The notes under the pieces are model-generated. The model ran no database searches. It was not told the origin of the DNA and was given only the letters and a program-made list of their open reading frames with translations. A stretch of DNA of 64,000 nucleotides from Dryomyza anilis (Eukaryota > Arthropoda > Insecta > Diptera > Dryomyzidae), in assembly GCA_951804985.1 (NCBI GenBank), contig OX638131.1, forward strand, positions 104,614,464 through 104,678,463, read 5' to 3'. Below are positions 54,791-64,000 of this stretch, in pieces (position 1 is the stretch's first letter; every line of letters begins with the position of its first letter). The position numbers and the translations under genes are program-made.

Positions 54791-55065
54791 TTAATAAAAC
54801 TTGTTAAAAAAATATGTAAAAAATTGCTTTTATGCTTTTTAGTTTAGCACAATGTCTCTTCGTTTTTTGCTATATTAGAAAATGCATAAATGCCTTTGGG
54901 CCAACATTTTAAAATAATTAAATTAAGCAAGTTAAAATGTTTAATATTTCCAAAGCAAAAGCATTTTATTTTTTTTGTACATCATTTTAAAGAAGATACA
55001 TGGTGCTACGAAAGGTTTCGTAGTACAGATTCCAATCTATGCTGGTTAGTTCTAGCATAGATTTG

Positions 55066-55195
55066 GAACATCTTTTCGAAGAAAACATTTTTCTATATCT
55101 CGTCACCTCTCGTGAGTCAATGGTAAACCTACAAGAGCAAAATATTACCTATGAAATGCTCTAAGTCTGCCTTTACGATTCGACAGTTGAAATTT
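55066..55195 (+). mobile_element. SINE family 1 body fragment, headless
   Basis: AACATCTTTTCGAAGAAAAC, ATTTTTCTATATCTCGTCACCTCTCGTGAG, CCTACAAGAGCAAAA and CTATGAAATGCTCT match the body of the SINEs at 52.4 and 53.3 kb. The tRNA-like head and the tail are missing. Confidence 0.75.
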
Positions 55196-55279
55196 TATAC
55201 GCAAAGAATTTCATAAAACGGTACTGTTTTTTATTTATTTTAATTTCTTGATCATTGATAATTGAAATATATAAAAAAA

Positions 55280-55603
55280 AAACATTTGCTATTTTTCGTG
55301 AATTCAGCATTTCCGTTTGCTAATATGAATATTTACGTCTAATATGAATATACTAATATGAATAATACGTACGTCAATGCAGCAAATTAATTAGTCGACG
55401 TAGTTTCAGCAATTATAATTGCTAAAACTGCAGCGACTAAATTATTTTCTTCATTGACGTACAAACATTCATATTAGCAAACGGAAATGCTGACTAACAT
55501 AGAATAGCAAATGTTTTCATTAAATTAGTGAATTTCATTGCTGGATAATTAATGAATGTAATTAATATTGGTTGCTATATTTACGTCGATTATTTTTTCT
55601 GTG
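55280..55603. mobile_element. TA-MITE family, foldback copy E5, left-truncated
   Basis: The right end ...GGTTGCTATATTTACGTCGATTATTTTTTCTGTG is followed by TA (55604-55605). Arms CAGCATTTCCGTTTGCTAATATGAATA and its reverse (TTCATATTAGCAAACGGAAATGCTG) face each other around AGCAATTATAATTGCT. The left terminus present in the 57.4-kb copy is lost. Confidence 0.75.
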
Positions 55604-57361
55604 TATTCTTCGTTTTTTGTTGATGTATTTCATGTGGGCGATCAGAAACAAATTTTTGAACTTATATTATTTAATTTTATTTAAAGGAGCTGGGAAAATA
55701 ACCATTTTTTTTTGGTTTTTTTGTGATGTGGAACTTTTTATGAAAAAATTGTAGTAATATAAAGGTAACAAATATAATTTTATGAGAAAAGTTAAATTTA
55801 AAAAATGTATTTAGAATGAAAAGGTGTGAAAAAGATCATAGATGTAATACTCTAATATATATTTTACTAATTTCATAATATGTAGAATGTAGTAAGAATG
55901 CAGTATCTCACTACATTCATTACACTAACTATCAAAGTGTGCCAACTTCAATATTTCCCATGTGACCAAACCTTTCTTCCGCATGATGCTGTGGAGAAAA
56001 TTTAAATAACATGTGGGTGTTGCTGAAATCTGCAAACGGATAAAATTCTAGAATTTAGTAGCATTTTATTGATATGAGTGAAATTCTGCTATTTATCATT
56101 CGAGCCGAATTCCTCTACAGTTTTGGAAGTTTATCTACAAAATAAGTGTTTTCTTAATTTTGGTATAAATTCACTCTAAAAATCCTATAAAATAAATAAA
56201 TTAAATCAAAACAAAAACCGCATATTCCTTAAAATAAATTATTCCAAAATTAACACATTTAACTTATCGCTCGCACAATACAAAACTCATTAATATCTTT
56301 TCAATATATGTCTACATAACTTAAACCATTTAATGTCTTTGAATACAAATTTGATTTTAAGTGTTGGCGTATTTTATATTATTATTTTTTTTATTATGTC
56401 AGATGACGCCATGCCGTTTGTGCTGTCAACGAAAAAATTTACGTATATTGCTCGCTAATCAGCGATTTAGTCGCCAGAGAACCAGTCAGTCCGTACCATA
56501 TTTTATTGTCGAAAAAAACAATCCTACCTGTTATTTAATGTTTTGATATTTTATGGCTATTGTTTGCAATCTTGGCGGCAAGTAATAAAAACTTTTAATG
56601 AACTTCATTAATAGTTGAATTGTTATACATTTTACTTCCACGACATTGATTGTTTTAAGATGATGCCTATATTTGCAGCCAAAACAAAAATCTATAGCAA
56701 ACACATTTAAATGTTAATTTTTGGGTGAAACTTTGAGTTTTACGACTTTATGGTGATTTTGCCAAATGGCGAATTGATTAAAGAAATTTGAAATACATTT
56801 AATAAAATAACTAATTTATGACAATACCCGCTATAGATTGTGTCGGTATTATAAATTTTTAATGAGTCACAATTTTAAAACTGTAAAGGAAATTACTAAA
56901 TTTGTAATTAAATTAATATATTTAAATTTGTTAATGTATTCGGTTTTTAACAAAACAATAAAAATTGTAATAAAAAATAATTTTACGTTATTCACATTGT
57001 GTCCATGTTTATAACTTCCTAAACTTCGGTTATTTAAATTTTTGTATTTCTAAATCTTCTACTAAAAGTTTCTCTATCATTTAATTCACTAATCTCAAAT
57101 TCGATATGGGAATTTATAAAACCAAAACTTCGAATTTCGTTTGTATCGCAAGCTGGGTGTTAACCATTAAAATTCCACAAAATTTGACAACTTGCTTTAC
57201 ACTTCCCAAAAAATTCCATTTATCTGTGTGTTTTCCGTAAGTATTCCTGAAAAATTCTAGACATTTTGTGTCTGAATAGTTAAAAAATTATTTATGTTTT
57301 TCACAATTATGACAAAAATACTCTCCCTAAAGAAAATGTAATCATATTTTTGTTTGGATAT
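55604..57361. other. AT-rich unique DNA
   Basis: No repeats identified. A short complex patch at 56395-56540 contains a 61-codon ORF (56361-56546) that I do not recognise. No RNA gene seen. Confidence 0.25.
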
Positions 57362-57363
57362 TA

Positions 57364-57806
57364 CACAGAAAAAATAATCGACTTAAATAAAGCAACCGAT
57401 ATTAATTGTATTCATTAATCAATTCAGCAATTAAATTCATTAATTTAATGAAAACATTTGCACTCATTAATTGCACTCATTAATCAATACAGCAATGAAA
57501 TTCACTAATTTTATGAAAACATTTGTTATTCGTTAAATCAGCAATTCCGTTTGTTAATGTGAATATTTGTACGTAAATGCAGTACATAATTTAGTCGGTG
57601 AAATTTTTGCAAATATATTTGGTGAAACTGCGCCGAATAATTAATTTGCTGTGTTGACGTACAAATATTCATATTAGCAAACGGAATTGCTGATTTAACG
57701 AAAAATAGCAAATGTCTTCATAAAAAGTAGTGAATTTCATTGCTGGATTGATTAATGAGTACAATTAATATCGGTTGCTATATTTACGTATATTATTTTT
57801 TCTGTG
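57364..57806. mobile_element. TA-MITE family, full-length foldback copy, 443 bp
   Basis: TA on both sides (57362-57363 and 57807-57808). The left arm CACAGAAAAAATAATCGAC and reversed right arm CACAGAAAAAATAATATAC are followed in both by AATAxAGCAACCGATATTAA and then CAATxCAGCAATxAAATTCA. The palindrome extends over most of the element, with an inner pair around TCAGCAATTCCGTTTG. The left arm has an internal duplication (CACTCATTAATTG, CACTCATTAATCAATACAGC). No coding sequence. Confidence 0.9.
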
Positions 57807-58111
57807 TATAAAAATATTTGAATGACACAATCATTTTGAAATATATTGATTTATTAGGACTACATTTTCTTGGCATTCATACATTAAAAATTAATTTCTT
57901 TCATAAAATATTCAAACCTACATAAATATTTTATTTTGTATATAAAAAAAATATACAATAGGTCAAAAGTCCATTTATAATCTACATTTTCTAATCGATG
58001 TGACCAACATTGTCACCAATTAATGTGAATATGTTTTTCTTTCGAATGGTATTTCGATTTTTGAAATTTATCAACTAGTGTTTGTAACACTAATCAACAA
58101 ATTCAAATAAT

Positions 58112-58500
58112 AAGGTAGTTCATCCATATGTAACACCCAGAAGCAAACGATTTTGATATACTTGATCAGCGTCATATCTGGAGTCAATTTAACAATGTCC
58201 GTCTGTCTGTTTAAATCACTATAACAGAAAAACTAGTAGAGCTAAATCAATGAAATTTCAAAGTTGGATTGCTTATATATCTACGATTTCGGCTATTGAA
58301 AACAGGCATGATCGGTCGAATGTGACAAAAAACACTTATAACACTAACTTCTATGGCGGAATTTTATTTTATACCGACCGAAGTAAACTTTTTGTGGAAA
58401 AACCGCTTTACTTTATAATCAAATATATAGATAACTTTTTTTTTTCTCAATCCGACTTGTGTTGCCCTAATAAAATTAGAAATCTGGTACATCTAAACGT
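58112..58500 (+). mobile_element. DINE-1-like element, truncated copy F
   Basis: TATGTAACACCCAGAAGCAAACG, ATACTTGATCAGCGTCATATCTGGAGTCAATTTAACAATGTCCGTCTGTCTGTT and AGAGCTAAATCAATGAAATTTC follow the family order. The internal region then becomes diverged up to AATCTGGTACATCTAAACG. It stops where TA-MITE copy E7 begins (58506). Confidence 0.75.
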
Positions 58501-58860
58501 ACATACACAGAAAAAATGTACATCATATTGATGAATTCCATTCTTCAAACCATGATTCATTGTATTGAAGAACCATTCATAATATTAATAACTAACGACA
58601 TCAATGCTATGAATGCGATCATAAATATAATGAACGCTTGGTAACTGTCGAAAAAGTGTTCTTCATTATGATGAACTGTATGTGAAGAATACGTTTCATC
58701 ATATTAATGAACAAGAACATAAAATACAACATATTTTACTTCATATTGAAGAATGCTGTTCATGAAACCAAATTTCAATAAAAATATTTATTTTACGTTC
58801 ATTTTTTCCGTAATTCTCAGTTCTCAAGTAGTTCTTGTTGTTATGTTGCTCGTCATGTAA

Positions 58861-59850
58861 ACGCAGAGAAAAATATGGTTGTGGTGATCATATTTGAAGG
58901 ACATCATACTATGGTTGGGGGTTATGGTTGTAGGAAATCATATAAGTTGTCTAAAATGATCCTCAGTGACAATATTGCGTACCATAATATGATTCTCAGT
59001 TACAATAGTACGATTTTTTACTACCATAACATGGTCCTCAGTGACCATACGCCGATTTCACACAACCATACTGTGGTTGTCAGTGATCATACTATGGTTG
59101 TGAGTGACCATTCTATGGTTGTGATTGACAATACTATGGTTGTCAGTGACCATACTATGGTTGTAAGTGACCATACTATGGTTGTGAGTGACCATTCTAT
59201 GGTTGTGATTGACAATAATATGGTTGTGAGTGACCATAGTATGGTTGTGAGTGACCATAGCATGGTTGTCAGTGACCATACTATGGTTGTGAGTGACCAT
59301 AGTATGGTTGTGAGTGACCATTATATGGTTGTCAGTGATCATACTATGGTTGTCAGTGACCATACTATGGTTGTGAGTGACCATTATATGGTTGTGAGTG
59401 ACCATACTATACTTTCGGATATGTGTTTATTTTTAATAATGATGTTTTAAACATTAAAAGACACATTGTCACTACAAAAAAACTCGACTGAACACCGCCA
59501 TAACCAACATCAAAGTGAGTAAGAGAGAGTAAAAAATGCCAGTAAGTGAGAATTATATGGTAGTAAATAATAAATTACTATATTATGAATAGTCTATATC
59601 ATGGTATGATTAGTATTGACCATACTTTGTTCGTGGCAGTCTTTATCGTAATCATAATATGGTTCTTATCAACCATATTTTGGTTTTTCAGAAATGCAAT
59701 CATATTATAATAAATTGTCTACTATAATATGATTTTAGCGACCTTATTATTGTTGAATTAAAATTGAAAATACTATACTTTGATTGTGACAACCATGTAG
59801 TATTGTAAAGACCATATCGTGGTTGTCGCAACCATATTATTTCTCTGCGT
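58861..59850. mobile_element. MITE with ACGCAGAGAAA termini and internal 21-bp array, nested in E7
   Basis: The left end ACGCAGAGAAAAATATGGTT and the reversed right end ACGCAGAGAAATAATATGGTT are inverted repeats of about 22 bp. The E2 copy lacks the insert, which defines the boundaries within a few bases. The target duplication is unclear (ATGTAA on the left, GCATTAA on the right). Words such as CCATAxTATGGTTxT recur throughout. Non-coding. Confidence 0.78.
59064..59412. repeat. 21-bp minisatellite (TATGGTTGTGAGTGACCATAC), about 17 units
   Basis: The unit is partly palindromic (CCATACTATGG) and alternates GTGAGTGACC, GTCAGTGACC and GTGATTGACA variants. Because 21 is a multiple of three, both strands remain open (191-codon plus and 115-codon minus ORFs with seven-residue periods). 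These are not genes. Confidence 0.93.
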
Positions 59851-60370
59851 GCATTAATTAGTAAAATGTTTTATAATACATTTATTTATAATTACAACTT
59901 TTTATTAATTAAAAGTTATATTTATTAAAAATATATTTCAAAAAAAAAATTATTTCGAAAAAATCTTTTTTTTTCCAATTTTTTTTTTCTCTTTTTTTTA
60001 CAATTTTTACAACAACTCTTTTTTGATTTTTTTTTTGGAAAAATTCGTACAAAAATTTAATATTCATAAATATTATGAACAAATTCATCAATATGACGAT
60101 TCACATTCATTTTATTGAATATTTCGTTTTTCCCTATGATGTTCGATGGTACGAATAATTTCATATATATAACGAATGTATTCATCAATTAGTCATTTAA
60201 TAAATGGTGGTATCAATATGATGAACCTGGCAGTAAAAAAATTCATAATATTTATGAATAAATTCATCATGTTGTTTCATTTTTTTTCTTTATATGGGTA
60301 CTCTATTTCTATTTTATTTTTCTATTTCTATTCTTCTAAATTCTATTTTGAGAATTATTAAACCCTGGAG

Positions 60371-60565
60371 CCGGCCTCAGCAGTCCAGAGGTAGCACGCT
60401 GGACTTGCATTCTGAAGGTCTCGGGTTCGAATCCCGGCTTGGGCATGGGCGCTCGTGGTGATATTAACCACAAAATCGTAGGGAATAGATTTCACAGTAC
60501 AATGGATATAGTCTGTCTGAGTGCTGTATTTCTTAGTAGATATTCCCAAAAAAAAGAAAAAAAAA
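60371..60565 (+). mobile_element. tRNA-derived SINE, family 2, 195 bp
   Basis: A tRNA-like head (CAGCAGTCCAGAGGTAGCAC, GCTGGACTTGCATTCTGAAG) with a consensus B box GGTTCGAATCC is followed by TTGGGCATGGGCGCTCGTGG and GATATTAACCACAAAATCG, ending in an A-rich tail. CCTGGAG lies on both sides (60364-60370 and 60566-60572), a short target duplication. A diverged copy occurs at 15.8 kb in reverse. Confidence 0.88.
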
Positions 60566-60739
60566 CCTGGAGACCTCTGGACTTAAAATTGGTTCACTGA
60601 ACAAATTAACCTTATTAACATATATTCATTGCTAGTCTTGTTTTCTGTCTCCATGTAAAGATCAAGACATTTTTAAATTTACACTCGAAATGCAGATCTC
60701 AAGTAACAAACACTAGATCGATTACTGATCACCGCATAA

Positions 60740-60878
60740 CTCTTAAAATAAGAGAAAGTGAAAACCACACCAAATAATTCTTGAAAATGACATATTACCT
60801 ACTCCTGAACATGGACTGAAACCGCACACGTGCGTGGATTTCAAACTCCCCGTACCCATTGAACTATTAGGCCATGCA
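60740..60878 (-). mobile_element. Possible third tRNA-derived SINE, decayed
   Basis: On the minus strand GCATGGCCTAATAGTTCAATGG contains a good A box (TAGTTCAATGG). GGTTTCAGTCC about 40 bp further is a weak B box, followed by unrelated sequence. No second copy or target duplication is visible. Confidence 0.4.
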
Positions 60879-61640
60879 TTCAGCCAACCAACCAACCAAT
60901 GGTGGCGGCGGCAACTACTAACGGCATCGATTTCATACATTAAATTGCTGCCAACTTGCATGGCATGCAACATTTTCACTTACATGCCAGCAGCAGAAAC
61001 AGCGGCAACTTGAACCGCAATATACCGCGCGATCTCTTCAACGACATGCGGTGGAACCATGCGATCGAACGACCGACTGATCTTCCATTAAAACAGCACA
61101 TTATTCATTTAGGCATTCTTTGGAGACTAAAGAGCAAGAGAGTCAAACAAAGAGAGAGAGTGAGAGAGAAACTGTTGTTGTTGGTGTTTATCTCCGCATT
61201 GATTGCGTTTTAAATGCAATCATAAATCAAGTTGAATTTATGTCAACATTTTATGGTTGTTTGTCCGAAGGCGCTATTTTGTGTATTTGCAACGAGATAC
61301 GATAAATAATGTTTGTCTGGTCCGAACAGCGCCAAAACGAACCGCACACTACACCGGACCAGGTCTGACATGTCTGTCTCACTCACTGCCTACTGTAAAT
61401 TGTTTGTTGTGTCGTGTGGTACAATGTACGATCGCTTGCAGATCGCGTTGCGGGTCGTTTGGGGTTTTGAACCTAGCGTCAATGCGGTGGCTTGTTTTGT
61501 ATGAGTGCGACACGATGCAGCTGCCCCCGAGTTTGGACTGGGGGTTAATGCGGTAGCGTGTTGCTGTGCGCATGTCAGATGATAGTCCGAAGTGGCTTGA
61601 TTTCAATTAACAAAAAATTGTATTTAAAATAATACTACTC
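60879..61640. other. GC-balanced unique island
   Basis: Complex sequence including GGTGGCGGCGGCAAC, a GAGAGAGAGTGAGAGAG run (61152) and CAGTCCGAACTC-like words. Overlapping ORFs of 60-99 codons on both strands lack recognisable domains. Possibly regulatory or part of an intron. Confidence 0.3.
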
Positions 61641-61825
61641 AGCACGGTGTTTTCTATCGACTCACATACATCAATTTTATATAATTCGCGAGTGCTGATT
61701 TTGGGTTTAAATCCAAATATTTTTAAAACAGATAGGATTATTAAAATTCAATTGACAATTAAAAGAAAAAATGAGTTTACACTTTTTTTAAAACATGCAA
61801 GTATTATAATATATTTGGAATATTT

Positions 61826-62545
61826 AGAGGGAAGCGTCTCCGATATGAAAAATATATATGATTGAACAGCGTGAACTCCCGATACAAAATGTCTGTCATT
61901 TTTCAGGAATATTTAGTGCATATTTCCGGTAAACACACAGATAAATGGAATATTTTCGGAAGTTTGTAGAATGTTGTAAAATTGTGTGGAATTTGAATGG
62001 CAGATTCACGGCATATTTGGGAATGGGCAGAATACAGACAGCTTGTAATACAAACTCCACCTTTGTGTGTTTGAAATATGTTGGAAAAATGTCTTTAAAC
62101 TGCCTTGACCCTGCCAAAAATTTTCTCTGGAGCTTCTGAGTCAATTTAGCTATTTTCGGTCTGTCTTTGTCTTAGTATGCTCACGATTAATGAAAGAGGA
62201 GAAGAGTTAGATCAATGAAACTCCGAAGTTAGGTTACTTATATACTTAGGCTATTTGGTATTAAAAATGGGCATGATCGGTCGATTATGACCTGCGACCC
62301 GACCACTTATGTTCAAATACCACATAGAACACTAACATCTACGGGTGACCTTTGCTTTATACCGGCTGATTTTAACTTTTTGTGTAAAAATACCCCTTAC
62401 TTAAAATAAAGAATAAACCGGAATTCGATTTGAACTGCCCCAATTAAAAATAAAATTCAATACACCGAACAATTCGTACATATCGAGAATCAAATGAAAG
62501 GAAATTCTTTAGCAATTACACATTTACAGTTAAATGCAGTATTTG
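61826..62545 (+). mobile_element. DINE-1-like element, diverged copy G with internal insert
   Basis: AGAGGGAAGCGTCTCCGATATG and ATATATATGATTGAACAGCGTG match the 5' part. After about 230 bp of unrelated sequence (61897-62130) the family resumes with TTCTGAGTCAATTTAGC and AGAGTTAGATCAATGAAACT. It continues GGCATGATCGGTCGATTATG, CGACCACTTATGTTCAAATACC and ATCAAATGAAAGGAAATTC. The 3' hairpin is absent. Confidence 0.72.
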
Positions 62546-63540
62546 AAAAAGGGCCTAAACAATTGATTTTACTATTGTATTAAAATCGATACGTAATAGA
62601 AAAAAACAAAACTGATTATACAGTCAAAACCAGCACCCCCGAATAAAATAGATATGATATAAGAAAATTGTTTCTAGGTTTTGTATAGTAGTGAACACAA
62701 TAAATAAATATTTCTTTTTTATTTTAAATCTCTAACAAAAGTTTATTTGCCCTCCCAGAAGCCTAAAAAAAAACATAGAATTTATTATAATTGGGTTTTC
62801 TAGAAAAACTTATTATTTGAAAAATCCAAAAACCATTAAAAAAAAAACCACAATCCAGACTTAATAAGTCACTAGAACAAAAAACAAAATAAACATGAAA
62901 AAAGATATATTTTTTATACTAGTTCGTCGAACGATTACTTTACGTGACGACGTTTTTGTATGCCGATTTGACCACTAGAGTCCATTAATAAAAACCTTCA
63001 CTTGAACAACTTGAGCTGGTTACCAATTTATTGCAACAAATGCAACTGCCACAAGGAGCCAATAAAACTTAAAACGTCAACCGACAGACATATTTCTGGA
63101 CAGACAGCCATATAGACAGACAGACATACGCCTGGAAAGACAGACAAACAGGGAGAACCGTGCGACAGACGCATATGTCAAACAAATGAACGTAAAATAC
63201 GAAGAGTAATCGAAATGTCAACGATTTTAAATTGAAAATTGTGAATAACCTAATCACCGCACAACAGACCCCGTACCAACTTTACCACTGCCACCAACAC
63301 CAATATCACCAACAGAACAACAACACCAACAATTTGGCTTTCGGCATTTGCAATTTTTACAGCGGCCCCTGTCAATTGTGCTGATGTATGTATGTGGCTT
63401 AAAACGAATACGAATGTTGACCAACTGCAAAAGTCCTGCAAACGAGCGAACAGACGGATTTACGGATCAAATAAGAACACAAAAAGATGGAGTAGTAGAA
63501 GAAGAATTAAATGATTGTAATACACAGTAGATAAAAGTTA
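62546..63540. other. Unique DNA with GACA tract
   Basis: An A/T-rich part is followed by CAGACAGACAGCCATATAGACAGACAGACATACG-like sequence at 63085-63150 and CACCAACACCAATATCACC near 63294. No recognisable gene. Confidence 0.3.
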
Positions 63541-64000
63541 TGAAAATTTAATAAATTTTGAAATTTATCATATTCACAGTACCTGTTTGAATTTATCATT
63601 TTTTCATTACCATAATGAATTAGTCATAAATTTTATAAATCATTCCTAAATTCTATCATAAATATCAAGGATCTATTATGTTATTATATTAATGAATTAT
63701 TCATAGTGTTGATGTAAAACGTAAAGTTTTTAATAGTTCATAGTATTTCGAATTCTTTGTCGTTATGATGATTTTTTTATGAATTTATTATAAGTATTTA
63801 TTATACTCAGTTTTCATATAATTATTCATATAGTACATCATACTTACAAAGCATTCATAACGTTGATGAACAAAGCGATAGCATTGATGAGACCACCATG
63901 AATAATATATTTCCATATTAATGAATAATATTCCATCATATTGATTAATAATATTTTATTGTATTGATGAATAATATTGCATCATATTGAGGAATAACAT
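63541..64000. repeat. TTCATCATATTGATGAA-rich repeat, cut by the window end
   Basis: Words ATTCATAA, ATTGATGAATAATATT and CATCATATTGA resemble the interior of copies E2, E6 and E7. The final 80 bases are a short tandem of ATTGATGAATAATATT. No terminus is visible, so the extent is unknown. Confidence 0.5.

Larger units (their letters stand above)
58506..60292. mobile_element. TA-MITE family copy E7, interrupted by another MITE
   Basis: The left end CACAGAAAAAATGTACATCA is preceded by TA. 58506-58860 equals the reverse complement of 13240-13609, and 59851-60290 equals the reverse complement of 12742-13240, the two halves of copy E2. The interruption at 58861-59850 is therefore a secondary insertion. 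The right terminus is decayed. Confidence 0.75.

Noticed and set aside
58875..59450. 191-codon plus and 115-codon minus ORFs with seven-residue repeats
   Set aside because: Both frames stay open because the unit is 21 bp. They lie inside a MITE and have no domain.

Overview
This is eukaryotic, AT-rich, non-coding nuclear DNA, most likely from a schizophoran (higher) fly. The strongest indication is a set of dispersed elements with the architecture of the Drosophila INE-1/DINE-1 (Helentron-associated, 'mini-me') family: a 5' subterminal hairpin TATACCCT...AGGGTATA, the conserved segment GTATATATATTCTTGATCAGC, a GTCY microsatellite, and a 3' GGGTAT followed by a short hairpin. Many Drosophila-like CAG/CAA runs also fit. 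I cannot name the genus. No intact, recognisable host protein-coding gene is present. The window looks like a gene desert or very large intron, built from tandem arrays and nested non-autonomous transposons separated by islands of complex, probably single-copy DNA.

Layout. 0-12 kb: a Harbinger-type MITE with TTA duplications, several minisatellites (19, 15, 17 and 16 bp units and a CpG-rich array of about 112 bp), a composite foldback element holding a SINE, and diverged satellite-like DNA at 8.1-10.4 kb. 12-20 kb: a TA-flanked MITE, a reversed DINE-1-like copy, a second SINE type, and dispersed repeats rich in CGATATCG. 20-31 kb: a candidate DPE-type promoter with a long leader (20.08 kb), another TA-flanked element, and two large 19-bp minisatellite arrays in opposite orientation (24.2-26.3 and 27.4-29.2 kb). 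These enclose a unique island with a well-spaced TATA/Inr pair and a 105-codon ORF. 31-43 kb: an 8-bp array of about 740 bp, a foldback MITE, regulatory-looking unique DNA with TGACAG motifs, more 19-bp arrays, and diverged tandem duplications. 43-64 kb: a complete Tc1/mariner element (DD37E signature, TA duplications), a hAT-like non-autonomous element with a perfect 8-bp duplication nested in a MITE, a 1-kb foldback element, three head-to-tail DINE-1-like elements of which two carry SINE insertions, and a MITE that contains another MITE with a 21-bp array.

The features worth most attention are these. The transposase gene is disrupted only by length changes at four homopolymer runs. Nested insertions have uninterrupted 'empty-site' relatives in the same window. 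A swarm of MITEs has different interiors but the same TA-CACAGAAAA termini. One 19-bp minisatellite family recurs at six loci in both orientations. Two candidate core promoters lie in the unique islands. Nothing here resembles a bacterial defence or biosynthetic system.
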